Below are positions 34,159-42,371 of a DNA stretch of 64,000 bases, one piece after another. How positions within the stretch are numbered: position 1 is the first letter of the stretch; each line of letters begins with the position of its first letter. The notes under the pieces were generated by a model, which ran no database searches, was not told the DNA's origin, and worked only from the letters and a program-made list of their open reading frames with translations. The stretch spans positions 186,001 through 250,000 of the forward strand of contig CP129487.1 in NCBI GenBank assembly GCA_030584025.1, read 5' to 3'. Source of the stretch: Cyclobacteriaceae bacterium (GTDB lineage: Bacteria; Bacteroidota; Bacteroidia; Cytophagales; Cyclobacteriaceae). The position numbers and the translations under genes were made by a program.

Positions 34159-35808
34159 CTAGCTATACATCTTCTCGTAGTACTCATCCGCCATTCGGGC
34201 TGAGTCGAAAAAGGGCACAACATCCTTCATTCCTGCTTTCATAATCTTGACCCACTTTGTCGGATTTTTATAATACATCGGGATGATTTCGTTTTCCAAT
34301 AGATCGTAAAGCCGGTTGGCTTCAATTTTATCACGCTCATCCTGCGAAAGGTTATCTGCTGTGGGCTCAATGATAAAACTGTTTTTGCCGTGTTTGGCAA
34401 ACTCCGGAATCCATCCATCCGGAATGGAAAAATTAATAGAGCCATTCATGGCAGCCGTCATGCCTGAAGTGCCTGATGCTTCATGATACAAGCGGGGATT
34501 ATTTAACCAAACATCTGATCCACGCTTTAAGTGACCGGATAACCACAATTCATAGCCGGTAAGAATGGTACAATTTTTAAAGCCGCGAATTTTCCAATGG
34601 ATTTCATTAAAGTTGTTGATGCTGTCGAAATCTTCCGGATACGGCTTGCCTGCCCAGATAATCTGAATCGGAAATTCCTTATTGGAAACTAATCGGGTAA
34701 ACCGGTCGAAATCACGCAACAATAAATTGGCGCGTTTGTATTGAGCAAATCTTCTGGCCCACACCAGCGTCAGCACGTTTTCATCAAACAGTTTTCCGGT
34801 TTGGTTGGCCACCACCCGGAATAATTTTTTCTTGAGCATTTTCTTTCGCAACACCAACTTCTCGTCATCATCTTTGGCAAGCGCTTTCTCCAGCATGTAG
34901 TCACGCCAATATGTTTTGTTTTGTGCATTGGTAATGGCATCAATAGCACAAATACCGGAATAAGATCCCCACATCTTGCGCGCCACCTCACCATGTAGTT
35001 GTGAAACCCCATTGGCTTTCTTCGCCATGCGTAACGCAGAGAGTGAATAATTCAACACACCATTTTCAGGATGGATGTAGCTGTTGACTTGCTGAACGGA
35101 AAGTCCGTTGAAGAAACTCATGCGATCCAGCAACGGAATGCTGTGTTCTTCATTACCGGCTTTCTCCGGTGTGTGCGTGGTAAACACCACACGCTTTTTT
35201 ACTTCATCCAGGTTTTTGTATTTATCGAGTAAATAGAAACACAACGGAAGGGAGTGCCCTTCATTCATGTGATAGATTTCCGTTTCGCGACCAAGCACTT
35301 CCAGCAGTTTAGCGCCTCCAATTCCTAGTAAAATAGATTGCGCAATACGCGTTGTTTGATTGGGATCATATAAGCGATGGGAGATGGTTTGCGCCAGGTG
35401 ATCGTTCTCTGCAATATCGGTTGTGAGTAAAAACACGGGCACCGTTTTAAAAACCTCGGGTTTCAGCAGCAGGGCTTTCACATACACACGCGCGCCATGA
35501 ATGGTAATGGGAAATAAAATTCCGGTATCGGTAAGAAAAGAATATTCCTTATTTCGAAAAGCCGCCCGCATGCTCTGGTCTTCGTTGCGCTCCTGATCGT
35601 AGTATCCCTTCTTCCACAATATGCCAATGCCGATCATATTTTGTTTTAACTCGTATGCACTACGCATGTGCGAGCCGGCTAAAAATCCCAATCCGCCCGA
35701 ATAGATTTTTAAAGGTTGGTCGATGGCAAACTCCATAGAGAAATACGCCACGGGTTTTGAATACTTCTTATTGATTTTGTAAGGAAACAGACTGTTCAGG
35801 TCAAACAT
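34159..35808 (-). CDS. glgP: Short alpha-glucan phosphorylase-like protein (GT35) lacking the PLP lysine
   Basis: The protein is GT35-related: FSMEFAI near the N-terminus, GGLGFLAG, NEGHSLP, FTTHTPEKAGNEEH, WARRFAQYKR, WLNNPRLYHEASGTSGM and NGSINFSIPDGW appear in phosphorylase order. At 549 residues it matches the short alpha-glucan phosphorylase group. However, the residue matching the PLP-binding Lys (GTGNMK in E. coli GlgP, GTSGEK in relatives) is Thr451 (GTSGMT, codon at 34456-34458). Without that Lys the usual phosphorolysis is doubtful; it may be a glucan-binding pseudo-enzyme or a group with different chemistry. The gene stands alone with no other glg gene nearby. Confidence 0.8.
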   Translation of the reverse strand: MFDLNSLFPYKINKKYSKPVAYFSMEFAIDQPLKIYSGGLGFLAGSHMRSAYELKQNMIGIGILWKKGYYDQERNEDQSMRAAFRNKEYSFLTDTGILFPITIHGARVYVKALLLKPEVFKTVPVFLLTTDIAENDHLAQTISHRLYDPNQTTRIAQSILLGIGGAKLLEVLGRETEIYHMNEGHSLPLCFYLLDKYKNLDEVKKRVVFTTHTPEKAGNEEHSIPLLDRMSFFNGLSVQQVNSYIHPENGVLNYSLSALRMAKKANGVSQLHGEVARKMWGSYSGICAIDAITNAQNKTYWRDYMLEKALAKDDDEKLVLRKKMLKKKLFRVVANQTGKLFDENVLTLVWARRFAQYKRANLLLRDFDRFTRLVSNKEFPIQIIWAGKPYPEDFDSINNFNEIHWKIRGFKNCTILTGYELWLSGHLKRGSDVWLNNPRLYHEASGTSGMTAAMNGSINFSIPDGWIPEFAKHGKNSFIIEPTADNLSQDERDKIEANRLYDLLENEIIPMYYKNPTKWVKIMKAGMKDVVPFFDSARMADEYYEKMYS

Positions 35809-35905
35809 AGGTTGAATAGTAAAGGTGCGAAGCTACTAAATCAACCGCGAAATGATTGAGAAGTTTTTGAAGGGATTATTGCAATCGTTTGAACCTAAAA
35901 AGAAA

Positions 35906-36907
35906 TCAGGTTAGCTGCGAGAGCGAGTCCAATAAATCATAAAGCGTTGCATATGATTTGTCTTGAAAGCGCCAGTTTACGTGCTGGGCGTCAGAAATAA
36001 TTTCAATTTGATAATCTGCATGATCATGAACAATGAATCCATTCCGTTCCAACGCATTTTTTGTCCAGAGCAGTTCGTAGCCACTTCCCTCTACTTTAAT
36101 GGAGACACCTCGCCAGGGTTTGTGAAACACTTTTCCGGTTTTCAAATCAAATCCTTTAAACCGAAAAATCTCATCGAATGATCCGTCAAGCACCAAATCT
36201 TCCGGAATTCCCGTCAGCAGGTTTTGTTCTTTTCCGGTTAGCCAAATGCGGTCGGCTGTTTGAAGCGCGAGGTCAAGCTCATGCGTGGCAATTAAAATTC
36301 CTTTGCCGGTGGTATGTGCCAGTTCCCGAAGTAAATTCATAATCTCCACCCGATTATTCAAGTCAAGGTGGGCAGTGGGTTCATCCAATAATAATAGAGG
36401 CGTTTGCTGCGCCAGTGCACGTGCAATCATCACCATTTGCATCTGCCCGTCACTAAGCTGGCCGATTTGTTTGTTCACCAACTGATGAGTGCGCGTCAAG
36501 GCAATCGCCTGATCCATCGCCTCTTCATCTTGTTTGGTAAGTTTGGCCGACCAGTTCATGTACGGATATCGGCCATAGGCTACCAGTTCTTTCACGGTCA
36601 TGTTGGTAGCCGTAATGCGATCCGTAAGTACAACCGACAGTTTTTTTTCAATTTCCACGGAAGCGGATCCAATGGTAATGGTTCCCTGCAGTGGTTGCTG
36701 AAGTCTCGCCAGCGTTTTTATTAAGGTTGATTTTCCAATGCCATTCGGGCCCATGAAGCAAACCAATTCGCCCGCCAACAAAGAGAGATTCAATTCACTA
36801 AACAAGGGTTGTGCAGCAGAATACCCGATACTGAGATTCCGGGTGGTCAGTAATATTTTTTCAGGTTCGTACACGATTGCAGGTATTCTGGCTGTTTTGG
36901 TTTGCAA
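35906..36907 (-). CDS. ABC transporter ATPase of the iron/heme/B12 uptake (FecE) type
   Basis: ATP-binding subunit with Walker A GPNGIGKST, signature LSDGQ (for LSGGQ), Walker B LLLLDEPT and a switch His in ATHELDLAL. A roughly 80-residue C-terminal extension beyond the ABC domain is unusual and unassigned. No ATG exists at the 5' end: the start is either TTG 36907 or GTG 36874, the latter nearer the usual N-terminus. The matching FecCD permease is at 38016, separated by an oppositely oriented TPR gene. No substrate-binding protein or TonB receptor gene adjoins it. Confidence 0.87.
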   Translation of the reverse strand: MQTKTARIPAIVYEPEKILLTTRNLSIGYSAAQPLFSELNLSLLAGELVCFMGPNGIGKSTLIKTLARLQQPLQGTITIGSASVEIEKKLSVVLTDRITATNMTVKELVAYGRYPYMNWSAKLTKQDEEAMDQAIALTRTHQLVNKQIGQLSDGQMQMVMIARALAQQTPLLLLDEPTAHLDLNNRVEIMNLLRELAHTTGKGILIATHELDLALQTADRIWLTGKEQNLLTGIPEDLVLDGSFDEIFRFKGFDLKTGKVFHKPWRGVSIKVEGSGYELLWTKNALERNGFIVHDHADYQIEIISDAQHVNWRFQDKSYATLYDLLDSLSQLT

Positions 36908-36955
36908 ATTACTTTGAAAGATGGTGTCTTTGCTTTTGGAACTTAACTTTTTACT

Positions 36956-38014
36956 ATGGCCCGAGCAACTGCCGCTGTTTTTTTTCTTCTCTTTTCGTTT
37001 TCATCCTTTGCACAGTCGGATGCTGTAAAGGACATCGTACGTGAGGGCATTGCCCTTCATGATGCACATAACTACGAGGAAGCTATTGCCAAATATCAGG
37101 AAGCGCTTAAGCTGGATTCAGCGTCATCATTAGTTCATTATGAAATGGCGCTAACTTATTACCACATGAAAGAATACGAAAAAGTAATTTTTCATGCGAA
37201 GACTGCAATCGATCAAAACGATAATATCACGCTGTCGGCTATTATTGTAATGGGTTCTGCACTTGATGATTCGGGTAGAACCCGGGAATCCGTTGAGTTA
37301 TATAAAGAGGCATTGGAGAAATACCCCAACGAATATTTGCTTCTGTTTAATTATGCCATCAGTAGCCTCAGACTAAACCAGCGTGATGAAGCTGAACAAG
37401 CATTGATTCGCGGTATCAGTGTTAACTTGGGCCATGCCAGTAGTCATTTGCGTTTGGGTTATATTCAGAAGGAGAAGGGAGATCGCATTAAGGCTCTACT
37501 AAGTTTGTATTTTTTCATGATGCTGGAAAACAACACGGAGCGTGCCGCTGAAGCATACAGCCAATTGGTCAATCTTTTCTATAAAGGTGTTAAACGTGAT
37601 GCGGAAAATCCTAATAACATTACTATTAATCTGAGTGCAAATGACAAAGGAGGTTTTGATTCGGGTGAGCTTATGCTCTCGGTAATTGCAGCTGCTTCGT
37701 TGGACAAGCATAAGGACAAAAACGAATTTGAGCGATTTGCGGCTGATACCCACAGCTTCTTTCAAATACTGGGCGAGCTAAAAGAGAAGGAATCCAAAAA
37801 GAAAAAGAACAAGAAGAAAGATAAAGAACAAGCCCAATCAGCTGATCTTTGGAATTATTATGTTGATTTTTTTTATGAATTGGGTAAGGCCGGGTTCACA
37901 GAGGTATTATGTTACCAGGCTGCCGTTGCCTCCAAAAATGAAATCCCAATAAAGTGGGTGGAAGCAAACCAGGAGAAGATCGAACTATTTCAAGTCTGGG
38001 TTCAGAATCAATAA
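36956..38014 (+). CDS. Exported TPR-repeat protein inside the ABC transporter locus
   Basis: A signal peptide (MARATAAVFFLLFSFSSFAQS) is followed by about four to five TPR units over residues 25-190 (EEAIAKYQEALKLDSASSLVHYEMALTYY type). A helical C-terminal half includes a Lys-rich stretch (about 280-293, KKKKNKKKDKEQ). The protein is 352 residues, function unknown. It lies between the ABC ATPase and permease genes in the opposite direction; its stop is one base from the permease stop, and its start is 48 bases from the ATPase start. Confidence 0.85.
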   Translation: MARATAAVFFLLFSFSSFAQSDAVKDIVREGIALHDAHNYEEAIAKYQEALKLDSASSLVHYEMALTYYHMKEYEKVIFHAKTAIDQNDNITLSAIIVMGSALDDSGRTRESVELYKEALEKYPNEYLLLFNYAISSLRLNQRDEAEQALIRGISVNLGHASSHLRLGYIQKEKGDRIKALLSLYFFMMLENNTERAAEAYSQLVNLFYKGVKRDAENPNNITINLSANDKGGFDSGELMLSVIAAASLDKHKDKNEFERFAADTHSFFQILGELKEKESKKKKNKKKDKEQAQSADLWNYYVDFFYELGKAGFTEVLCYQAAVASKNEIPIKWVEANQEKIELFQVWVQNQ

Positions 38015-38015
38015 T

Positions 38016-39032
38016 TTATACCACAACTTTCTTAGCCCGCACAATTACCCAAATAACCACCGGTGCCCCAATCAACGCAGTGATGGCATTAATCGGTAAT
38101 ACATAAGCGTTTCCGGGAAGTTGGGCAACGGTATCGCAAAACAACATCACGCTTGCGCCCATTACCAGTACACCGGGTATCAATATTCTGTGGTTAGTTG
38201 TGTTAATAAGGAGCCGGGTAAGGTGGGGGACGGCAAGACCGATAAAGGCAATCGGGCCACAAAAGGCTGTAACCGATCCGGCCAGCAGACTGGTGGCCAG
38301 GATGATCAAAAAACGTAAAGAGGCGAGGTTAACACCGAGGCTGCGGGCGTAATTGTCGCCCAAGAGCCAGGCATTTAGCGGTTTGGATACATAAAATGCC
38401 AGTACGATGCCTGTTAAAAGAACACCACCCAGCACCATCAATTCGCTCCAATTCAGCCCCCCCATACTGCCGAAAGTCCAGATAAGGAAGTAGTGTTGAT
38501 CTTCCGTTCGACTAACAAACTGCAAGACACTCACTAATGAAGCCGTGGTAGCCCCAACCATCAGTCCGATTAATAAAAGTGAAGTGTTGTCCTTTATTCT
38601 ATTGGCTACCGCCAGAATCAGAAGCAGAATGGATGCAGAACCTACGGTTGCGCCCAAAGAAATTACAAATGATCCACCCAGGTTATGGATGAAGGGATTG
38701 CCGACCATTACCAAAAGAGCCACCGCCAGGCTTGCGCCAGAACTCAGTCCCAATACATCGGGACCTGCCAACGGATTTCTGAAAAGGGTCTGCATCATTA
38801 ACCCGCCTAAAGCGAGGGCACCCCCGGCCAGGATGCAAGTCAGGGTTTTGGTTAGCCTGAAATCAACAATTATATCACGAATAACCGGATTTGAATTTGG
38901 CGCCAAACCTGCCAACCCCAGCCAATCTGAAACCGAAATCTGCACGCTTCCCTGCGACAGGTTCAGGACGATAAGCCCGGCCAAAAGTGCCGAAAGAATG
39001 AGCCAGGGATGTTTTTTAAGGGTTTTTTTCAT
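38016..39032 (-). CDS. FecCD-family ABC transporter permease
   Basis: Integral membrane permease with about nine to ten helices and the family signature GGALALGGLMMQTLFRNPLA near helix 2-3, plus GPDVLGLSSGASLAVALL and GPIAFIGLAVPHLTR. It belongs to the BtuC/FecD/FhuB fold that imports siderophore-iron, heme or cobalamin. The ATPase at 35906 is its likely partner although an antisense TPR gene intervenes. Divergent from the ribosomal cluster. Confidence 0.92.
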   Translation of the reverse strand: MKKTLKKHPWLILSALLAGLIVLNLSQGSVQISVSDWLGLAGLAPNSNPVIRDIIVDFRLTKTLTCILAGGALALGGLMMQTLFRNPLAGPDVLGLSSGASLAVALLVMVGNPFIHNLGGSFVISLGATVGSASILLLILAVANRIKDNTSLLLIGLMVGATTASLVSVLQFVSRTEDQHYFLIWTFGSMGGLNWSELMVLGGVLLTGIVLAFYVSKPLNAWLLGDNYARSLGVNLASLRFLIILATSLLAGSVTAFCGPIAFIGLAVPHLTRLLINTTNHRILIPGVLVMGASVMLFCDTVAQLPGNAYVLPINAITALIGAPVVIWVIVRAKKVVV

Positions 39033-39149
39033 GGTTCAGCGCCCCGGCAATGATAAGCACTTCAGCAACATTAAGGAAAGGGCCGACTGGTTTGGCAAGC
39101 CAGTTTTTTCCTAAAGCCCTGTAAGGCCCTAAAAATTTTAAAAGGCGGG

Positions 39150-39181
39150 TTTGCTAACTATCCTTTATGTCATATCTTTGC
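39150..39181 (+). promoter_or_regulatory. Strong promoter of the rplC ribosomal operon
   Basis: TTTG (39150-39153), a 19-base spacer and TATCTTTGC (39173-39181) match the Bacteroidota TTTG-N19-TAnnTTTG promoter well. It leaves a leader of about 60 bases before the rplC ATG. Confidence 0.8.
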
Positions 39182-39187
39182 AGTCCT

Positions 39188-39210
39188 TTTTGCGTCAAGA
39201 AGGCGCAAAA
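39188..39210 (+). promoter_or_regulatory. Leader hairpin before rplC
   Basis: TTTTGCG pairs with CGCAAAA (7 bp, 9-base loop) soon after the predicted transcription start. It may be a target for autogenous control by an encoded ribosomal protein or an RNA-stabilising 5' stem; no family is recognised. Confidence 0.45.
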
Positions 39211-39241
39211 TCCTGAAAAACAGCATAAAAAGGTTTCAACC

Positions 39242-39874
39242 ATGCCTGGAATTATAGGACGAAAAGTAGGAATGACGAGCGTTTATGGCCCTGAAGGTGA
39301 GAACATCGCCTGCACGGTGATCGAAGCTGGTCCCTGCGTAGTCACTCAAGTAAAAAACGCTGACACTGACGGTTACCGTGCAGTTCAGTTATCATTTGGC
39401 GAGGCCAAAGAGAAAAACACACCGAAAGCTCTTATCGGGCATTTCAAAAAAGCAAGCACCACCCCTAAGCGCAACACCGTTGAGTTTCGCGATTTCCGTG
39501 CAGAGTTCGATGGCATCATTGAATTAGGTAAGGAGGTTCGTGTGCAAGACGTATTTAAGGAAGGCGATTGGTTGGATGCCGTAGGCACCTCCAAAGGTCG
39601 CGGTTTCCAGGGTGTTGTTAAGCGCCACGGCTTTAGCGGTGTGGGTGAAGCCACCCACGGTCAGCATAACCGTTTGCGTGCACCCGGTTCTATGGGTAAC
39701 GCTTCATTTGCTTCCCGTGTACCAAAGGGCAAACGCCTGGCGGGCCGTATGGGTAACGATCGTGTGAAAGTAACCAACCTGCGTGTGGTGAAAATCATGG
39801 CGGATCAAAACCTGATCATTGTAAGTGGCTCTGTTCCGGGAGCTAAAAACTCAACTGTAATTCTGCAGAAGTAA
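39242..39874 (+). CDS. rplC: 50S ribosomal protein L3
   Basis: Binds the 3' end region of 23S rRNA near the peptidyl transferase centre and starts 50S assembly. Begins MPGIIGRKVGMT, and the conserved loop is GHGQHNRLRAPGSMG-like (ATHGQHNRLRAPGS). ATG 39242 fits the family N-terminus; the longer open frame (39167) runs back into the promoter. First gene of the cluster, unusual because rpsJ is not upstream. Stop/start overlap with rplD. Confidence 0.97.
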   Translation: MPGIIGRKVGMTSVYGPEGENIACTVIEAGPCVVTQVKNADTDGYRAVQLSFGEAKEKNTPKALIGHFKKASTTPKRNTVEFRDFRAEFDGIIELGKEVRVQDVFKEGDWLDAVGTSKGRGFQGVVKRHGFSGVGEATHGQHNRLRAPGSMGNASFASRVPKGKRLAGRMGNDRVKVTNLRVVKIMADQNLIIVSGSVPGAKNSTVILQK

Positions 39875-40509
39875 TGGAAGTAAGTGTAGTAAAATATAGC
39901 GGAGAGCAAACCGGTAAGAAAGTGAGTCTTTCCGATGCCGTATTTGCCATCGAGCCAAACGACCACGCCATTTACCTGGACGTGAAAAGTTACCTGGCCA
40001 ATCAGCGTCAGGGTACGCACAAGTCGAAGCAGCGTAACGAAATTTCGGGCTCCAGCAAGAAAATCAAGAAGCAGAAAGGTACCGGAGGAGCACGTGCGGG
40101 TAACATCAAGAACCCTCAGTTCAAAGGTGGTGGACGTGTATTTGGTCCTCAACCCCGCGATTATTCTTTCAAATTGAACAAGAAAGTAAAGGATCTGGCG
40201 CGTAAGTCGGCTCTTACTTATAAGGCAAAGGATAACGCCATTGCCGTTATTGAAGATTTCAATTTCGAAGCACCCAAAACCAAGCAGTACCTCAACATGT
40301 TGTCGGCATTATCATTAGCTGATAAGAAGACTTTGTTGGTATTGCCGGAAAGCAATAAGGGTGTGGTGCTTTCAGGAAGAAACCTGAAGCAGGCAAAAAT
40401 TACCACTGCCGATCAGATCAACACATATGATGTGATGAATGCCGATAACGTCATTTTTGTTGAGAGCTCAGTAAGCAAAGTGGAGAACATTTTAAATAAA
40501 GAGTCATGA
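39874..40509 (+). CDS. rplD: 50S ribosomal protein L4
   Basis: Lines part of the exit tunnel. The basic extended loop is recognisable (KKQKGTGGARAGNIKNPQFKGGG, taken in part), as is KVENIL near the C-terminus. Length 211 is usual. In E. coli L4 represses the S10 operon; whether that holds here is unknown. Overlaps rplC by one base and rplW by four bases. Confidence 0.97.
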   Translation: MEVSVVKYSGEQTGKKVSLSDAVFAIEPNDHAIYLDVKSYLANQRQGTHKSKQRNEISGSSKKIKKQKGTGGARAGNIKNPQFKGGGRVFGPQPRDYSFKLNKKVKDLARKSALTYKAKDNAIAVIEDFNFEAPKTKQYLNMLSALSLADKKTLLVLPESNKGVVLSGRNLKQAKITTADQINTYDVMNADNVIFVESSVSKVENILNKES

Positions 40510-40793
40510 GCGTACTGAAGAAGCCCCTGGTAACAGAAAAAGTATCTGCCCTGAATGAAAAGGGTAAGTACGGCTTCATTGTAGATATTGAAGCAAACAA
40601 AGTAGAGATCAAGCAGGCTGTTGAAAAGCAGTATGGCGTAACGGTTGAGAAGGTGAACACCATGCGTGTAATGGGTAAGCAAAAATCCCGCTACACCAAA
40701 GCAGGTGTGCTAACCGGCCGCAAGCCCAACTACAAGAAGGCCATTGTAACATTGGCCGCAGGTGAAGTAATAGACTTTTATAGCAACGTATAA
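40506..40793 (+). CDS. rplW: 50S ribosomal protein L23
   Basis: Exit-tunnel rim protein and docking site for trigger factor and SRP. It has the family pattern KKPLVTEK near the N-terminus, KYGFIVD and VNTMRVMGK; 95 residues. ATGA overlap with rplD shows translational coupling. Confidence 0.96.
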   Translation: MSVLKKPLVTEKVSALNEKGKYGFIVDIEANKVEIKQAVEKQYGVTVEKVNTMRVMGKQKSRYTKAGVLTGRKPNYKKAIVTLAAGEVIDFYSNV

Positions 40794-40803
40794 TTATTGA
40801 ACA

Positions 40804-41628
40804 ATGGCGTTGAAGAAATTAAAACCGGTAACACCAGGCACACGACACAGGTTGGCCCCGTCTTTTGAAGACATTTCGGCCTCAGCTCCTGAGAAGTCGC
40901 TGGTTACTACGCGTAAGAAAACCGGGGGAAGAAACAATAACGGTAAGATGACCATGCGCTACATTGGTGGTGGTCATAAGCAGAAGATAAGAATCATTGA
41001 CTTCAAGCGTGAAAAAGCTGGTGTTCCGGCTACGGTGAAGTCGATTGAGTATGATCCTACACGCTCTGCGCGTATTGCTTTGTTGCACTATGCAGATGGT
41101 GCAAAGGCATACATACTTGCTCCGAACGGATTAAAATCCGGCCAGCAGGTTGTTTCAGGTGCTGAAGTTGCTCCTGAAGTAGGAAATGCACTGCCGCTTG
41201 CAAAAATTCCGTTAGGTACTATTGTTCACAACGTTGAACTGAAGCCTGGCAAAGGTGGTGCAATTGCACGCAGTGCCGGTTCTTTTGTTCAATTGTTGGC
41301 TCGTGAAAACGGTTTGGCAACATTGAAGATGCCTTCCGGAGAAATGCGTAACGTACTGGAAGTATGTATGGCTACTGTAGGTGCGGTTTCCAATGCTGAT
41401 CACATGAACGAAAGTGTGGGTAAGGCTGGTCGCACCCGTTGGAAAGGAAGAAGACCTCGTAACCGTGGTGTTTCTATGAACCCTGTTGATCACCCGATGG
41501 GTGGTGGTGAAGGACGTGCTTCAGGTGGTCACCCGCGCTCGCGCAAGGGCTTGATTGCCAAGGGTAAGAAAACCCGTCATCCTAAAAAGTATTCTGATCG
41601 ATTAATCATATCCAGGAGGAAAAAATAA
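40804..41628 (+). CDS. rplB: 50S ribosomal protein L2
   Basis: Needed for subunit joining and peptidyl transfer. Carries GGGHKQ, YDPTRSARIALL, and the C-terminal active-region motif VDHPMGGGEGRASGGHPRS, which includes the essential His. 274 residues, normal. Overlaps rpsS by one base. Confidence 0.98.
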   Translation: MALKKLKPVTPGTRHRLAPSFEDISASAPEKSLVTTRKKTGGRNNNGKMTMRYIGGGHKQKIRIIDFKREKAGVPATVKSIEYDPTRSARIALLHYADGAKAYILAPNGLKSGQQVVSGAEVAPEVGNALPLAKIPLGTIVHNVELKPGKGGAIARSAGSFVQLLARENGLATLKMPSGEMRNVLEVCMATVGAVSNADHMNESVGKAGRTRWKGRRPRNRGVSMNPVDHPMGGGEGRASGGHPRSRKGLIAKGKKTRHPKKYSDRLIISRRKK

Positions 41629-41900
41629 TGGGACGCTCGATTAAAAAAGGACCGTATTGCGATTTCCGTCTGCTTAAGAAAGTAGAGGCAACCGAGAAGT
41701 CAGGTAAAAAATCGGTGATCAAAACATGGTCACGCAGATCAACAATTACCCCTGAGATGATCGGCCACACGTTTGCGGTTCACAATGGAAATAAATTCAT
41801 TCCGGTTTACGTAACCGAAAACATGGTGGGACATAAGTTAGGTGAATTTGCACCCACCCGCACGTTCAAAGGTCACTCCGGTAACAGAAAAGAAGCTTAG
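41628..41900 (+). CDS. rpsS: 30S ribosomal protein S19
   Basis: Head protein that contacts the A-site finger. Starts GRSIKKGPYCD and contains TWSRRSTI and KLGEFAPTRTFKGHSG. 90 residues. Overlaps rplB; a tight spacer to rplV follows. Confidence 0.97.
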   Translation: MGRSIKKGPYCDFRLLKKVEATEKSGKKSVIKTWSRRSTITPEMIGHTFAVHNGNKFIPVYVTENMVGHKLGEFAPTRTFKGHSGNRKEA

Positions 41901-41906
41901 TAAGTC

Positions 41907-42371
41907 ATGGAAGCTGTAGAGAAAAAGACTAAAAGGTCTGTCGTAAAAAGAGAGAAGCGTGATGCACGCAAAGAAGCAGCTAAAACCGGAGAGGTTGTAG
42001 CCAAGTTGAAGAATGTCCCCACATCGCCACGTAAAATGAGGCTGGTTGCCGATTTGATCCGTGGTGAGCGCGTGAACAAAGCCCTCAATATACTTAAGTA
42101 TGAACCTAAAGTGGGTTCATTCAAATTGGAGAAACTTCTTCTTTCTGCTATTGCAAACTGGGAGAACAAGAACCAGGAAGCCAAGCTTGAAGAAGCAGAC
42201 TTATATGTAAAGGATGTTTGGGTTGATGGTGGTCGTATTTTAAAGAGACTCCGTCCGGCTCCCCAGGGAAGAGCACACCGCGTCCGTAAGCGTTCCAACC
42301 ACGTAACGCTGGTGTTGGATAGCCTGAAGAAAAATGAAAGCGTAGCAACTGAACAAGAAACTAAGGAATAG
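41907..42371 (+). CDS. rplV: 50S ribosomal protein L22
   Basis: Tunnel protein with a long beta-hairpin. Family motifs are SPRKMRLVADLIRGERVNKAL and RAHRVRKRSNHVTLVL. The N-terminus carries about 30 extra basic residues (KKTKRSVVKREKRDARKEA), giving 154 residues against about 110 in E. coli. Operon position is standard. Confidence 0.96.
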   Translation: MEAVEKKTKRSVVKREKRDARKEAAKTGEVVAKLKNVPTSPRKMRLVADLIRGERVNKALNILKYEPKVGSFKLEKLLLSAIANWENKNQEAKLEEADLYVKDVWVDGGRILKRLRPAPQGRAHRVRKRSNHVTLVLDSLKKNESVATEQETKE

